Below, piece by piece: positions 8,263 through 16,719 of a DNA stretch of 64,000 bases. How positions within the stretch are numbered: the first letter of the stretch is position 1; each line of letters begins with the position of its first letter. The translations under genes and the position numbers were made by a program. The DNA is from Streptomyces griseoruber (lineage in GTDB: Bacteria > Actinomycetota > Actinomycetes > Streptomycetales > Streptomycetaceae), in assembly GCF_001514205.1 (NCBI RefSeq), contig NZ_KQ948781.1, positions 1 through 64,000 of the forward strand, given 5' to 3'. The notes below the pieces were generated by a model. It made no database searches. It had not been told where the DNA came from and saw only the letters and a program-made list of their open reading frames with translations.

Positions 8263-8408
8263 CGTTGGCATCCGTCGCACGATTACCAACGACACCTCAT
8301 GACTCTGCGTCACCACCGAATGTGAGACAGGGCCGTTAGATTTACACTCCCGGGCACGTTGGAAGGCTTCTACCAGGTGCGGAACTGCGTGGAGCCGGTC
8401 ATCGGGGA

Positions 8409-9299
8409 TCAGTGCCTCTGGGTCTCCAGCCTGCCCCCTCCGAAGTGCTTGTCGATCAGTGCGGTTGCCTTCTCCCGTTGGCGGACGCTGATCTCGGCGG
8501 CGTGCTCCTCCCAGCCGAAGACGCACGACGATACGACCCCGTCGAATCCGACCGAGGCGAGCGCGGCGAACACCTCGTCGAAGTCGACCTCACCGCGGCC
8601 CATTTCGGCATGCTGGTGCACGCGCACGGTCGATCCGGGCGGGTTGACGATGTAGCGCAGTCCGTTGGACGCGGTGTGGTCGAGGGTGTCGGCGAGGTGG
8701 ACGTAGGTGACCTTGTCGGCTGCCGCGGTGATGATTCCGGTCGCATCGTTGCCCTGGTGGAAGGTGTGCGGCGTGCAGTACAGGAACGAGATCCAGTCCC
8801 GGTTCAGACCGCGCACCATGTTCACCGCAGCGTGACCGTCCTCGATGAAATCGTCCGGGTGCGGTTCCAGGACGAGCTTGACGCCCTCGCGTTCGAACAC
8901 GGGTATCAGCTCGTCCATCGAGCGCAGGAACTGGCTCTCCGCGAACTCGGCGCCCTCGGGACGGCCGTTGAACTCGGAGTTCATGGTGTCGACACCGAGG
9001 TCGACGGTCATCCGGATGGCGCGCTTCCAGGCCCGCACCGCAGCCTGCCGCTCTTCCTCACCCGGCCCTGACCAGCGCAGCACCGGCAGGACCGAGGCGA
9101 TGCCGACCCCGGCATCGGCAGCGCGCTTGCGCAGCTTGGCCACCGTGGCGTCGTCGGCGCGCGGGTGGCTGAAGAAGGGGATGAAGTCGTCCTTGGGCGA
9201 CAGTTCCATCCAGGAGTAGCCGGCGCGGGCCACCAGGTCGGGGAGCTCCAGCACCGAGTGCGTGGAATAGAACATCTGCGGATCAAGAGCGAGTTTCAC
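8409..9299 (-). CDS. Sugar phosphate isomerase/epimerase family TIM-barrel protein
   Basis: A 296-residue AP_endonuc_2/xylose-isomerase-like TIM barrel. The start is the GTG at 9299 (VKLALDPQMFYSTHSVLELP) with GGAGG 5-9 bp before it. Metal-ligand candidates of the family are visible in KLVLEPHPDDFIEDGHAA and VRVHQHAEMGRGEVD. It is the last gene of the leftward inositol-type operon. Such proteins act as inosose or keto-sugar epimerases, isomerases or dehydratases in polyol pathways. It could stand in for IolE or IolI, but it does not resemble canonical IolE at its N-terminus, so the reaction is left open. The next thing downstream is the ISL3 scar. Confidence 0.88.
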   Translation of the reverse strand: MKLALDPQMFYSTHSVLELPDLVARAGYSWMELSPKDDFIPFFSHPRADDATVAKLRKRAADAGVGIASVLPVLRWSGPGEEERQAAVRAWKRAIRMTVDLGVDTMNSEFNGRPEGAEFAESQFLRSMDELIPVFEREGVKLVLEPHPDDFIEDGHAAVNMVRGLNRDWISFLYCTPHTFHQGNDATGIITAAADKVTYVHLADTLDHTASNGLRYIVNPPGSTVRVHQHAEMGRGEVDFDEVFAALASVGFDGVVSSCVFGWEEHAAEISVRQREKATALIDKHFGGGRLETQRH

Positions 9300-9331
9300 T
9301 GGTGTCCTCCGAGATCGGAAGCGAAAGGCGG

Positions 9332-10330
9332 TCAGAGGGCCGATGAGGCGCTGTGCAGGTTCTTCGCCGCCAGGGCGAGTCCGTCGGTACGGGAGAAGGC
9401 GGCGTCCTCGTGCTCGATGTTGACGGCCATGTTCGGGTCGACCTCGGCGAGGGCGCGCAGGAACTCGGTCCAGTAGGCGACGTCGTGGCCGATGCCGACG
9501 GCGACGAACTTCCAGGCCGGGTTCTCCGGCCAGGCGTTGCACCAGAAGCCGTACCCGGTGGGGACCTTGTCCGGGGCGTCGGCCGGCACCCGGGCGAACG
9601 AGGTGTCGAGGACACCGCGGATGTCGGCGCCCGGGCAGAGGGTCGCGTCCTTGGCGGCGGCGTGGAACACGAGCGGGCCGAGCCACTTGACGGAGGCGAT
9701 GACGTCCATGCCCTGCCACATCAGATGCGAGGGGTCCATCTCGGCGCCGACGTTCGTCAGCCCGCCCTCGTCGACCAGCCGCTTGAGGGTGACGGGGGAA
9801 AAGACGAGGTTGTGCGGGTGCATCTCGACGGCGACCCGGACGTCGTTCTCCCGGGCGAGGGCATCGATCTCCTTCCAGAACTCGACGGCCACACCCCACT
9901 GGTAGTCGAGGACGTCCATGTAGACGCCGTCCCATGGGTTGACGACCCAGGACGGGTACTTGGCGTCGGGGTCGGAGCCCGGCGTGCCGGACATGGTGAC
10001 CACGTGCCTGACGCCGAGCAGGCCGGCCAGCCGGATGGTCCGCCGCAGGTCGTCGGCGTGCTTGGGTCCGACGCCGGGGAGCGGGTTGAGCGGGTTGCCG
10101 TTGCAGTTCAGGCCGGTCAGTTCCATGCCCCGGTCGGCGAAGGTGGCGAGGTACTCCTCACGCGCGGCGGCCGAGGACAGCAGCAGATCGACGGGGCAGT
10201 GCGGAGACGGTATGAACCCGCCGCTGTTGACCTCGACCGAGGTCAGCCCGTTCTCCTTGAGGACGTCGAGGGCTTCGGTCAGCGGACGGTCGTGCAAACA
10301 GGCGGTATAGGCGCCGAGCTTGAGAGCCAT
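9332..10330 (-). CDS. Sugar phosphate isomerase/epimerase family TIM-barrel protein
   Basis: 332 residues, AP_endonuc_2 fold. The family's divalent-metal ligands can be followed as Glu in VAVEMHPHNLVF, Asp/His in GAEMDPSHLMWQ, His in LVFHAAAKDA and Glu in VNIEHEDAAF. It lies between the Gfo/Idh/MocA dehydrogenase (29 bp away) and the second TIM barrel (32 bp away), all read leftwards. Pairing of a dehydrogenase with one or two such epimerases is common in polyol catabolism, where a 3-keto or inosose intermediate is epimerised or dehydrated. A role at the inosose step of this operon is inferred, not shown. Confidence 0.88.
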   Translation of the reverse strand: MALKLGAYTACLHDRPLTEALDVLKENGLTSVEVNSGGFIPSPHCPVDLLLSSAAAREEYLATFADRGMELTGLNCNGNPLNPLPGVGPKHADDLRRTIRLAGLLGVRHVVTMSGTPGSDPDAKYPSWVVNPWDGVYMDVLDYQWGVAVEFWKEIDALARENDVRVAVEMHPHNLVFSPVTLKRLVDEGGLTNVGAEMDPSHLMWQGMDVIASVKWLGPLVFHAAAKDATLCPGADIRGVLDTSFARVPADAPDKVPTGYGFWCNAWPENPAWKFVAVGIGHDVAYWTEFLRALAEVDPNMAVNIEHEDAAFSRTDGLALAAKNLHSASSAL

Positions 10331-10359
10331 GTGTCAGATCCTTCGGTCGAGAAATGAGG

Positions 10360-11553
10360 TCAGGCCGCGGGCGGAACGGCGACGGACGCGCCGCCGCTGC
10401 GGGAGGAGTCGACGACGGCCTGGATGATCTCCATGGTGCGCAGCGCGTCGGCGAAGGTGGCGCATGCCGGCAGCGGCTCGGCGACCCCGGCGACCTGGTC
10501 GAGGAACGCCCGCGCCTGGTAGGTGAAGTTGTCGCCGTTGCTGGCACCGACACCCGGTGCCTCCATCGGGACACCGCCCGCGAAATACGGCAGCTGCGGG
10601 CCAGCGATGATCTGCCGGGCGCCTCGGGTACGGGCGTCGGGCTGGGCGTCGTCGAAGAGGTACTCGGCGGGCCGGTGCTGGTCGAACGCGGCCCGCCCGC
10701 TGACGCCGAGCACGTCGAAGGCGAGCCCGTTCGGCAGCCCGAACCCGGTGCGCGTCACGGAGAAGGTGCCGACCAGCCCGGACTCGAACCGGGCGGTGAA
10801 GGACGCGGTGTCCTCGTTCTCGACCTCGCCGAACTCGTCCGAGACAGGCGCCGCGTTGTGCCCGACGACCGCGCCCAGCGGCAGCGCACGCTTGGTGATC
10901 TGCGTCGACAGCACGGCACCGGACACCGAGGCGATCGGCCCGGCGACGTACTCGGCGGCGTCGATGATGTGCGAGCCGACGTCCCCCAGCGCACCGGACC
11001 CGGCTCCGCCCTTGAACCGCCAGCTCAGCGGCCCGTTCGGGTCGGTCGCGTAGTCGCACCAGTAGCGTCCGCCGAACAGGGTGAGGTCTCCCAGTTCACC
11101 GCGCAGCACATGGTCGCGGATAGCGGCGATGGCGGGCGCACGGCGGAAGGTGTACCCGACAGCGGTCACGACCTCGGCGGATCGCTCCAACGCGGCCATG
11201 GCCCGGGCGTCTTCGAGCGACCCGGCCAGCGGCTTCTCGCACAGCACGTGCTTCCCGGCGGCGACCAGCGCCTCGGCGATCGGCCGGTGCAGAGCATTGC
11301 CGACGACGATGCTGACCGCGTCGATGGTCGGGTCCTCCACCACGGCCTCCCAGCTCGGAAGGGCTTTCTCGAAGCCGTAACGCCGGGCGGCGTCCTCGCC
11401 GAGTGCCACGTTGGCATCGGCTATCGCGGCCAGCCGTACCGGCGGCAGACCGGCGCCGAAGACCGTGTTGACGTTGCGGTATCCGGCGGCGTGACTGCGG
11501 CCGGCCATACCGGCTCCGATCACCGCAACGGAGAGCGGCTTGGATGTGGTCAT
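10360..11553 (-). CDS. Gfo/Idh/MocA family NAD(P)-dependent oxidoreductase
   Basis: 397 residues. The N-terminal Rossmann domain begins SVAVIGAGMAGRSHAAGYRN (GxGxxG at residues about 12-17) and contains the family signature HVLCEKPLAGS near residue 105, with the catalytic Lys in EKP. The C-terminal alpha/beta domain holds GDVGSHIIDAAEY near residue 190. These enzymes oxidise inositols or sugars at a ring hydroxyl. In this operon it is the best candidate for the first step, myo- or another inositol to inosose (the IolG role), but it is not a close textbook IolG. It is 35 bp downstream of mmsA. Confidence 0.88.
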   Translation of the reverse strand: MTTSKPLSVAVIGAGMAGRSHAAGYRNVNTVFGAGLPPVRLAAIADANVALGEDAARRYGFEKALPSWEAVVEDPTIDAVSIVVGNALHRPIAEALVAAGKHVLCEKPLAGSLEDARAMAALERSAEVVTAVGYTFRRAPAIAAIRDHVLRGELGDLTLFGGRYWCDYATDPNGPLSWRFKGGAGSGALGDVGSHIIDAAEYVAGPIASVSGAVLSTQITKRALPLGAVVGHNAAPVSDEFGEVENEDTASFTARFESGLVGTFSVTRTGFGLPNGLAFDVLGVSGRAAFDQHRPAEYLFDDAQPDARTRGARQIIAGPQLPYFAGGVPMEAPGVGASNGDNFTYQARAFLDQVAGVAEPLPACATFADALRTMEIIQAVVDSSRSGGASVAVPPAA

Positions 11554-11588
11554 GGAGCTGTCCTTCGAAAAGTCCCGGTGGGGGAATG

Positions 11589-13079
11589 TCAGTTGGAGGT
11601 GGGGAAGTTGAAACCGGCGGCGACCTGCTGCCTGGGCTGGGGCCAGCGGGTGGTGACGACCTTGGGGCGGGTGTAGAAGCGGATGCCCTCGGGTCCGTGG
11701 ATGGGGTGGTCGCCGATGAGGGAGTCCTTCCAGCCGCCGAAGGAGTAGTAGGCCATCGGGACCGGGACGGGGACGTTGATGCCGATCATGCCGACCTTGA
11801 CCCGGCGCTGGAAGCGGCGGGCGGCTTCCCCGGAGGCGGTGAACAGGGCGGTGCCGTTGCCGTAGGGGTTGGCGTTGATGACGTCGATGGCCTCGTCGAG
11901 GGTGTCGACCCGCACGATCGCGAGGACCGGGCCGAACAGTTCGTCCTGGTAGGCGTCCATCCCGGTGGTGACGTGGTCGAGAAGGGAGGGGCCGGTGAAG
12001 AAGCCGTCCTCGTGACCGTCGATCTTGAGCCCGCGGCCGTCCACGACGACCGTGGCACCCTGGGCCGCCGCTGTCCCGACCGCGTTCTCCACGCGCTCCT
12101 GGGCGGCCTTGGTCACCAGCGGGCCCATCTCGGTGCCGGGCACGTCACCGGGGCCGACCTTGACCTCACGGGCCTTGCGCTGAAGCACCTCGACGAGCCC
12201 GTCCGCGGCCTCGCTGACGGCGACCGCCACGGAGACGGCCATGCAGCGCTCGCCGGCCGAACCGTAGGCACCGGCGGTGATGTGGGTGGCGGCGAACTCC
12301 AGGTCGGCGTCGGGCAGGACGACGGCGTGGTTCTTGGCGCCGCCGAGGGCCTGGACCCGCTTGCCGTGCGAAGCGGCCTGCTCGTGGACGTACTTGGCGA
12401 TGGGTGTGGAGCCGACGAAGGAGACGGCCTCGATGCCCGGGTGGGTCAGGATCGCGTCGACGGCCGGCTTGCCGCCGTGGACGACGTTGAAGACACCGTC
12501 CGGCAGCCCGGCCCTGCGGTACAGCCCGGCGACGAAGTTGGCGGCCGAGGGGTCGCGCTCGGACGGCTTGAGGATGAAGGTGTTGCCGGTCGCGATCGCG
12601 ACGGGGTGCATCCACAGGGGAACCATCGCCGGGAAGTTGAACGGGGTGATGCCGGCGACGACACCGAGCGGCTGACGGAAGTCGTGCACGTCCACGCCGC
12701 GCGAGACCTGGTCGGAGAAGGAGCCCTTCAGCACGTCGCCGAGGCCGCAGGCGAACTCGACGACCTCACGGCCGCGCACGATCTCGCCGCGGGCGTCGTC
12801 GACGGTCTTGCCGTGCTCGGCGGAGATGATCCGGCCCAGCTCCTCCTCGTGCTCGACGAGGAGCTGGCGGAAGGCGAACATCACCTGGGTGCGCTGGGTG
12901 AGGGAGGACTCGGACCAGGTCTCGAACGCGGCGGAGGCGGCCCGGACGGCGGTGTCCACGTCCGCGTCGCCGCCGAGGACGACCCGGGCCTGTTCCTGGC
13001 CGGTGGCCGGGTTGAACACCGCCTGGGTGTCCGTGCCGGAGACGGGTGCGCCGTTGATCCAGTGGGGAATGGTGTTCAC
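11589..13079 (-). CDS. mmsA: CoA-acylating methylmalonate-semialdehyde dehydrogenase
   Basis: 496 residues, full length for the family (also called IolA). It is an aldehyde dehydrogenase fold with FNFPAMVPLWMHPVAIATGN, the catalytic Cys near residue 278 in SAGERCMAVSVAV, and ALGGAKNHAVVLPDAD. The last motif is typical of the CoA-dependent subfamily, which lacks the general-base Glu of ordinary ALDHs. It converts malonate semialdehyde, the end product of the inositol pathway, to acetyl-CoA and CO2, and can also act on methylmalonate semialdehyde from valine. It lies 13 bp downstream of iolD. Confidence 0.95.
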   Translation of the reverse strand: MNTIPHWINGAPVSGTDTQAVFNPATGQEQARVVLGGDADVDTAVRAASAAFETWSESSLTQRTQVMFAFRQLLVEHEEELGRIISAEHGKTVDDARGEIVRGREVVEFACGLGDVLKGSFSDQVSRGVDVHDFRQPLGVVAGITPFNFPAMVPLWMHPVAIATGNTFILKPSERDPSAANFVAGLYRRAGLPDGVFNVVHGGKPAVDAILTHPGIEAVSFVGSTPIAKYVHEQAASHGKRVQALGGAKNHAVVLPDADLEFAATHITAGAYGSAGERCMAVSVAVAVSEAADGLVEVLQRKAREVKVGPGDVPGTEMGPLVTKAAQERVENAVGTAAAQGATVVVDGRGLKIDGHEDGFFTGPSLLDHVTTGMDAYQDELFGPVLAIVRVDTLDEAIDVINANPYGNGTALFTASGEAARRFQRRVKVGMIGINVPVPVPMAYYSFGGWKDSLIGDHPIHGPEGIRFYTRPKVVTTRWPQPRQQVAAGFNFPTSN

Positions 13080-13092
13080 GGAAGCGGTGTCC

Positions 13093-14970
13093 TTAGAGGT
13101 AGTGACGCTGGTTCTGCTTGTGGGCGGCGTACGTCTCGTACGCGGAGCGGGTGGACTCCAGGGCGGAGACCTCGCCGACCGGGACGTCCCACCAGCCGTG
13201 GCCGGGCGGGTTGGGGCCGTAGAGATCGGTCTCGACGTGCACGACGGTCGTCCGGGTGGCCGCCTTCGCCTTCTCCATCGCCGCGCGGAACTCCTCGACC
13301 GAGGCGGCGTGCAGGACGTCCGCGCCCAGCGAGGAGGCGTTGGCGGCGAGATCGACCGGGAGGACGTCCCCGTCGAGCCGCCCCGAATCCCCGTTCCGGT
13401 ACCGGTACTTGGTGCCGAAGCGCTGCGAGCCGAGCGACTGGGACAGCGCCCCGATCGAGGCGAAGCCGTGGTTCTGGACCAGGACGACGATGACCTTCAG
13501 GCCCTCGGAGACCATGGTGACGATCTCCTGGGCCATCATCAGATACGAGCCGTCACCGACCAGGACGACGACCTCACGGGAGGGGTCGGCCATCTTCGCG
13601 CCGACGCCCGCGGCCACCTCGTAGCCCATGCAGGAGTAGGCGTACTCGACGTGGTAGGCCTTCGGATCCCGCGCCCGCCACAGCTGTTGCAGATCGCCCG
13701 GCATGGATCCGGCCGCGTTGATGACCACCGCGCGGTCGTCCAGGACGTCGTTGAGGGCGCCGAGGATCTCCGTCTGGGCGGGGAGCGGACCATGGCCCAC
13801 GGTGAAGCACCCCTCCTCGATCTCCCGCGTACGGGCGATGAGTTCACGGCTCCTCGCGCGGTACGAGGGCTCCACCTCCCAGCCGTCGAGCGCCCCGGCC
13901 AGTGCCTGGATACCCAGTCGGGCGTCCGCGACCAGCGGCTCGGCGGAGTGCTTGACGGCGTCCAGTCGGGCCACGTTGAGGTTGACGAAGGTGACGTCCG
14001 GGTTGCCGAAGACGGTGTGGCTGGCGGTGGTGAAGTCGGAGTACCGGGTGCCGATGCCCAGCACCACGTCCGCGTCCTGCGCGAGCGCGTTCGCCGCGTA
14101 CGACCCCGTGGAGCCGATGCCGCCGACCGCGTACGGGTGGTCCCACGGCACCGCGCCCTTGCCGGCGTGGGTGTCGGCGACCGGGATGCCGGTGGCCTCG
14201 GCGAAGGCGCGCAGCGTGGTCTCGGCGCCGGAGTACACGGCCCCGCCGCCCGCCACGATCAGCGGCTTCCTCGCGCTCCGCAACAGGGCGGCGGCCCGCT
14301 CGACGGCGGCCGGTTCGGGCACCGGGCGGCCGACATGCCACACCCGGCGCCGGAAGAAGGAGACGGGCCAGTCATGGGCCTCGGCCTGCACGTCCTGGGG
14401 CAGGGCGAGGGTGACGGCGCCGGTCTCCACCGGGTCGGTCAGCACCCGCATCGCCGCGAGGGCGGCCGGGATGAGCTGCTCGGGACGTGAGACGCGGTCG
14501 AAGTACTTCGAGACGGCCCGGAAGGCGTCGTTGACGGTGACGTCCCCGCCCCGCGTGTCCTCCAGCTGCTGGAGCACCGGGTCGGCGGCGCGCGTGGCGA
14601 ACATGTCGGACGGCAGGAGCAGCACCGGAAGCCGGTTGGTGGTGGCCAGCGCCGCGCCCGTGATCATGTTCGTCGAGCCGGGGCCGGTCGAGGCGGTGCA
14701 GGCGAAGGTCGCCAGCCGGTCGCGCATCTTGGCGTAGGCGACCGAAGCGTGCACCATGCCCTGCTCGTTACGGGCCAAGTAGTAAGGGAGATCGGCCTCT
14801 TGGGTGACCGCGGCCTGCAGCAGGGCCTGCCCGACGCCGGCCACGTTGCCGTGTCCGAAGATGCCCCACATCCCGGGGATCAGCCGCTGCTCCTGCCCGT
14901 CGCGCTCGCTGTACTGGTGGACGAGGAAGCGCACGAGCGCCTGGGCGGTGGTGAGTCTGATCGTTTCCAT
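13093..14970 (-). CDS. iolD: 3D-(3,5/4)-trihydroxycyclohexane-1,2-dione acylhydrolase (decyclizing)
   Basis: 625 residues, a thiamine-diphosphate enzyme of the acetolactate-synthase type. The N-terminal PYR domain starts IRLTTAQALVRFLVHQY and carries the conserved glutamate region. The C-terminal PP domain has the ThDP/Mg motif GDGSYLMMAQEIVTMVSEG to QNHGF near residues 470-505. IolD hydrolytically opens the cyclohexane-dione ring to 5-deoxy-glucuronate. Its stop is directly followed by the mmsA start (13 bp) and its ATG is adjacent to the iolB stop at 14971, so translation is probably coupled. High confidence from length, motif order and context. Confidence 0.95.
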   Translation of the reverse strand: METIRLTTAQALVRFLVHQYSERDGQEQRLIPGMWGIFGHGNVAGVGQALLQAAVTQEADLPYYLARNEQGMVHASVAYAKMRDRLATFACTASTGPGSTNMITGAALATTNRLPVLLLPSDMFATRAADPVLQQLEDTRGGDVTVNDAFRAVSKYFDRVSRPEQLIPAALAAMRVLTDPVETGAVTLALPQDVQAEAHDWPVSFFRRRVWHVGRPVPEPAAVERAAALLRSARKPLIVAGGGAVYSGAETTLRAFAEATGIPVADTHAGKGAVPWDHPYAVGGIGSTGSYAANALAQDADVVLGIGTRYSDFTTASHTVFGNPDVTFVNLNVARLDAVKHSAEPLVADARLGIQALAGALDGWEVEPSYRARSRELIARTREIEEGCFTVGHGPLPAQTEILGALNDVLDDRAVVINAAGSMPGDLQQLWRARDPKAYHVEYAYSCMGYEVAAGVGAKMADPSREVVVLVGDGSYLMMAQEIVTMVSEGLKVIVVLVQNHGFASIGALSQSLGSQRFGTKYRYRNGDSGRLDGDVLPVDLAANASSLGADVLHAASVEEFRAAMEKAKAATRTTVVHVETDLYGPNPPGHGWWDVPVGEVSALESTRSAYETYAAHKQNQRHYL

Positions 14971-15846
14971 CTACTCGTTCTCCTCGGCGCCGAAGGGCAG
15001 CCGGTCATCGATGTCCTGCATGTCCCAGGTGTTGCGCACCCAGCCGTGGGCAGGGTCGTCGCAGATCAGCCAGGCACGGTCCTGCCCCGGACCCGCCATG
15101 ACGTTGAGGTAGTACAGGTCGTATCCCGGTGCGGCGATCGACGGCCCGTGCCAGCCGTGCGGGATGAGGACCGTGTCCCCGGAGCGGACCTCCGCCAGCA
15201 CCTCGATGGGCCTGTCCGGGGTGCCGTAGACACGCTGGTAGCCGAACCCGTTCCCGTCACCGGAGACCTGGAAGTAGTAGATCTCCTCCAGCTCCGACTC
15301 CACCCCGGGCCGGGCCTCGTCGTGCTTGTGCGGCGGATACGACGACCAGTTCCCACCCGGCGTGAGGACCTCGCACACCAGCAGCTGCTCGGCGTCGAAC
15401 GTCCCCGGCAAGCAGTAGTTGTTGACCTGCCGCGAGCATGCCCCGGCCCCGCGCAGCTCGATGGGGACGTTCTTCCTGGCCCCGTACCGGGCGGAGAGTG
15501 AACTCCGCCCGGTACGGGCGCTGGGCAGCGCGAACGTCCCGCCGTGCGCGCTGCTGATGAGGGCCTCCGACTCGCGGGGGAGGTAGGCGAAGTCGGTGAC
15601 CGAGGCGAACACGTCCTGCCGGCCGTCGAGTTCGAAGCTCTGCCCGCCGACCGTGACGGTGCATCCGCCATGGAGGGGAAGAACCAGGAACTCGCTGTCG
15701 CCCGTGCTGAGGGCGTGTGCCTCTCCCGGCCCCAGGGTCAGGATCCTGAGGCCGGAGTATCCCCAGCCCGCTGACTCCGGCGTGACCAGGACGTCGTAAG
15801 GGCCGTCGGCCGAAGTCCCGGCCGGCAGGTGGTACTTGCTGCTCAC
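14971..15846 (-). CDS. iolB: 5-deoxy-glucuronate isomerase
   Basis: 291 residues, bicupin fold of the KduI/IolB family. Metal ligands of the second cupin are visible in PPHKHDE (residues about 172-178), ELEEIYYF and IPHGWHGP. The start is the GTG at 15846 (VSSKYHLPAGTS), overlapping the stop of the upstream aldolase gene by 4 bases (GTGA), which indicates translational coupling. The enzyme isomerises 5-deoxy-D-glucuronate to 5-dehydro-2-deoxy-D-gluconate, between IolD and IolC in the pathway. Confidence 0.95.
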   Translation of the reverse strand: MSSKYHLPAGTSADGPYDVLVTPESAGWGYSGLRILTLGPGEAHALSTGDSEFLVLPLHGGCTVTVGGQSFELDGRQDVFASVTDFAYLPRESEALISSAHGGTFALPSARTGRSSLSARYGARKNVPIELRGAGACSRQVNNYCLPGTFDAEQLLVCEVLTPGGNWSSYPPHKHDEARPGVESELEEIYYFQVSGDGNGFGYQRVYGTPDRPIEVLAEVRSGDTVLIPHGWHGPSIAAPGYDLYYLNVMAGPGQDRAWLICDDPAHGWVRNTWDMQDIDDRLPFGAEENE

Positions 15847-16715
15847 AGCAGGCTCACCGCCTTGTCCACCGCACCGGCCACGTCTCCGCCCGCCGGGTAG
15901 AGCAGGGAGCGCCCCACGACCAACCCCTGCGCGGTCGGCTGCTTGAGCGCCTTGCCCCAGGATGCGAACGCCGCCTCCGCGTCCTTCACCTCGCCGCCCA
16001 GCAGCAGCGCCGGCAGGGTCGAGGAGGCCAGGACACGCTCCATCCCCTCCACGACCGGCAGCTTCAGCCAGGTGTACGCGGTGCGCCGGCCCAGCCCCGA
16101 GGCGATGGCGACCGACTTGATGACCGCGTCCGTGGAGAGGTCGTTCCGGATCCTCCCGTCCTGCCAGACGGAGATGAACGGCTCCACCATCGCGATGAGC
16201 TGACGGTCGTTGAGCTCGTTGATCGCGTTGGCCGTGTTCGCCAGTACGGAGGGTGTGGCCGGATCGCCCAGCGCGATCCGGGTGAGCGTCTTGCCGCCGT
16301 CGAAGCCCATCGTGGCGATCGTCTCGGCGTCGTAGCCGGTGAAGCGGTCGTCGATCTCGAACACCGAGCCCGCCAGCCCCGCCCTGTTCATCGAACCGAA
16401 CACGCTCTTGCCGTCCAGGACGCCGAGCAGGAGGAGATCCTCGAGGATGTCGGCCGTGGCCAACACGCCTGTCACCCCGGGGCGTTCGAGCGCTACGCAC
16501 AGCCGGTCCAGCAGCTCGAAACGATCCGCCATGGCGTTGGGATCGCCGCCGACGCCAGTGGCTCCGCGCGCGGGGTGGTCGGCGGCGATGATCATCGCCT
16601 TGCCGTGGTCGCCGAACAGCGAGGTCGCCTTCACCCGGCGGGCGGCAGCCGCCGCCACGGCACCGGGATCGTGCACCCGGGCGGACACGATCCGGCTCAC
16701 GTTCTCGGACAGCAC
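15843..16715 (-). CDS. Cgl0159-type (beta/alpha)8 aldolase-like protein of inositol catabolism
   Basis: About 290 residues from a GTG at 16715 (VLSENVSRIV) 4 bp after the iolC stop. AKMIIAADHPARGA is not exact here; the frame reads GKAMIIAADHPARGATGVGG at residues about 45-65, and WLKLPVVEGMERVLASSTLP near residue 220 places a Lys on a barrel strand as in class I aldolases. This family replaces the class II aldolase IolJ in actinobacterial iol operons, where it is thought to cleave 6-phospho-5-dehydro-2-deoxygluconate to malonate semialdehyde and dihydroxyacetone phosphate. That role is inferred from operon position. A longer frame upstream overlaps iolC and is not real. Confidence 0.85.
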   Translation of the reverse strand: MLSENVSRIVSARVHDPGAVAAAAARRVKATSLFGDHGKAMIIAADHPARGATGVGGDPNAMADRFELLDRLCVALERPGVTGVLATADILEDLLLLGVLDGKSVFGSMNRAGLAGSVFEIDDRFTGYDAETIATMGFDGGKTLTRIALGDPATPSVLANTANAINELNDRQLIAMVEPFISVWQDGRIRNDLSTDAVIKSVAIASGLGRRTAYTWLKLPVVEGMERVLASSTLPALLLGGEVKDAEAAFASWGKALKQPTAQGLVVGRSLLYPAGGDVAGAVDKAVSLL

Positions 16716-16719
16716 GAGG

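Larger units (their letters stand above)
5811..8334 (-). mobile_element. Degenerate ISL3-family element, split by an IS701-type insertion
   Basis: The ends are imperfect inverted repeats: GGCTCTGTCGGCGATC at 5811 reads inward, and the complement of 8319-8334 reads GGCCCTGTCTCACATT. ISL3 transposase fragments lie inside on the minus strand: the N-terminal part right of 7628 and the C-terminal part left of 6080, with the IS701 element between. The element also carries frameshifts and an in-frame internal deletion, so it is dead. No matching 8-bp target duplication was found. Its right end lies only 75 bp beyond the last gene of the inositol operon, which may have lost a distal gene. Confidence 0.7.

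Noticed and set aside
11544..13493. 649-residue + frame opposite mmsA
   Set aside because: Low-complexity Asp/Gly/Arg-rich shadow of mmsA and iolD; no recognisable domain.
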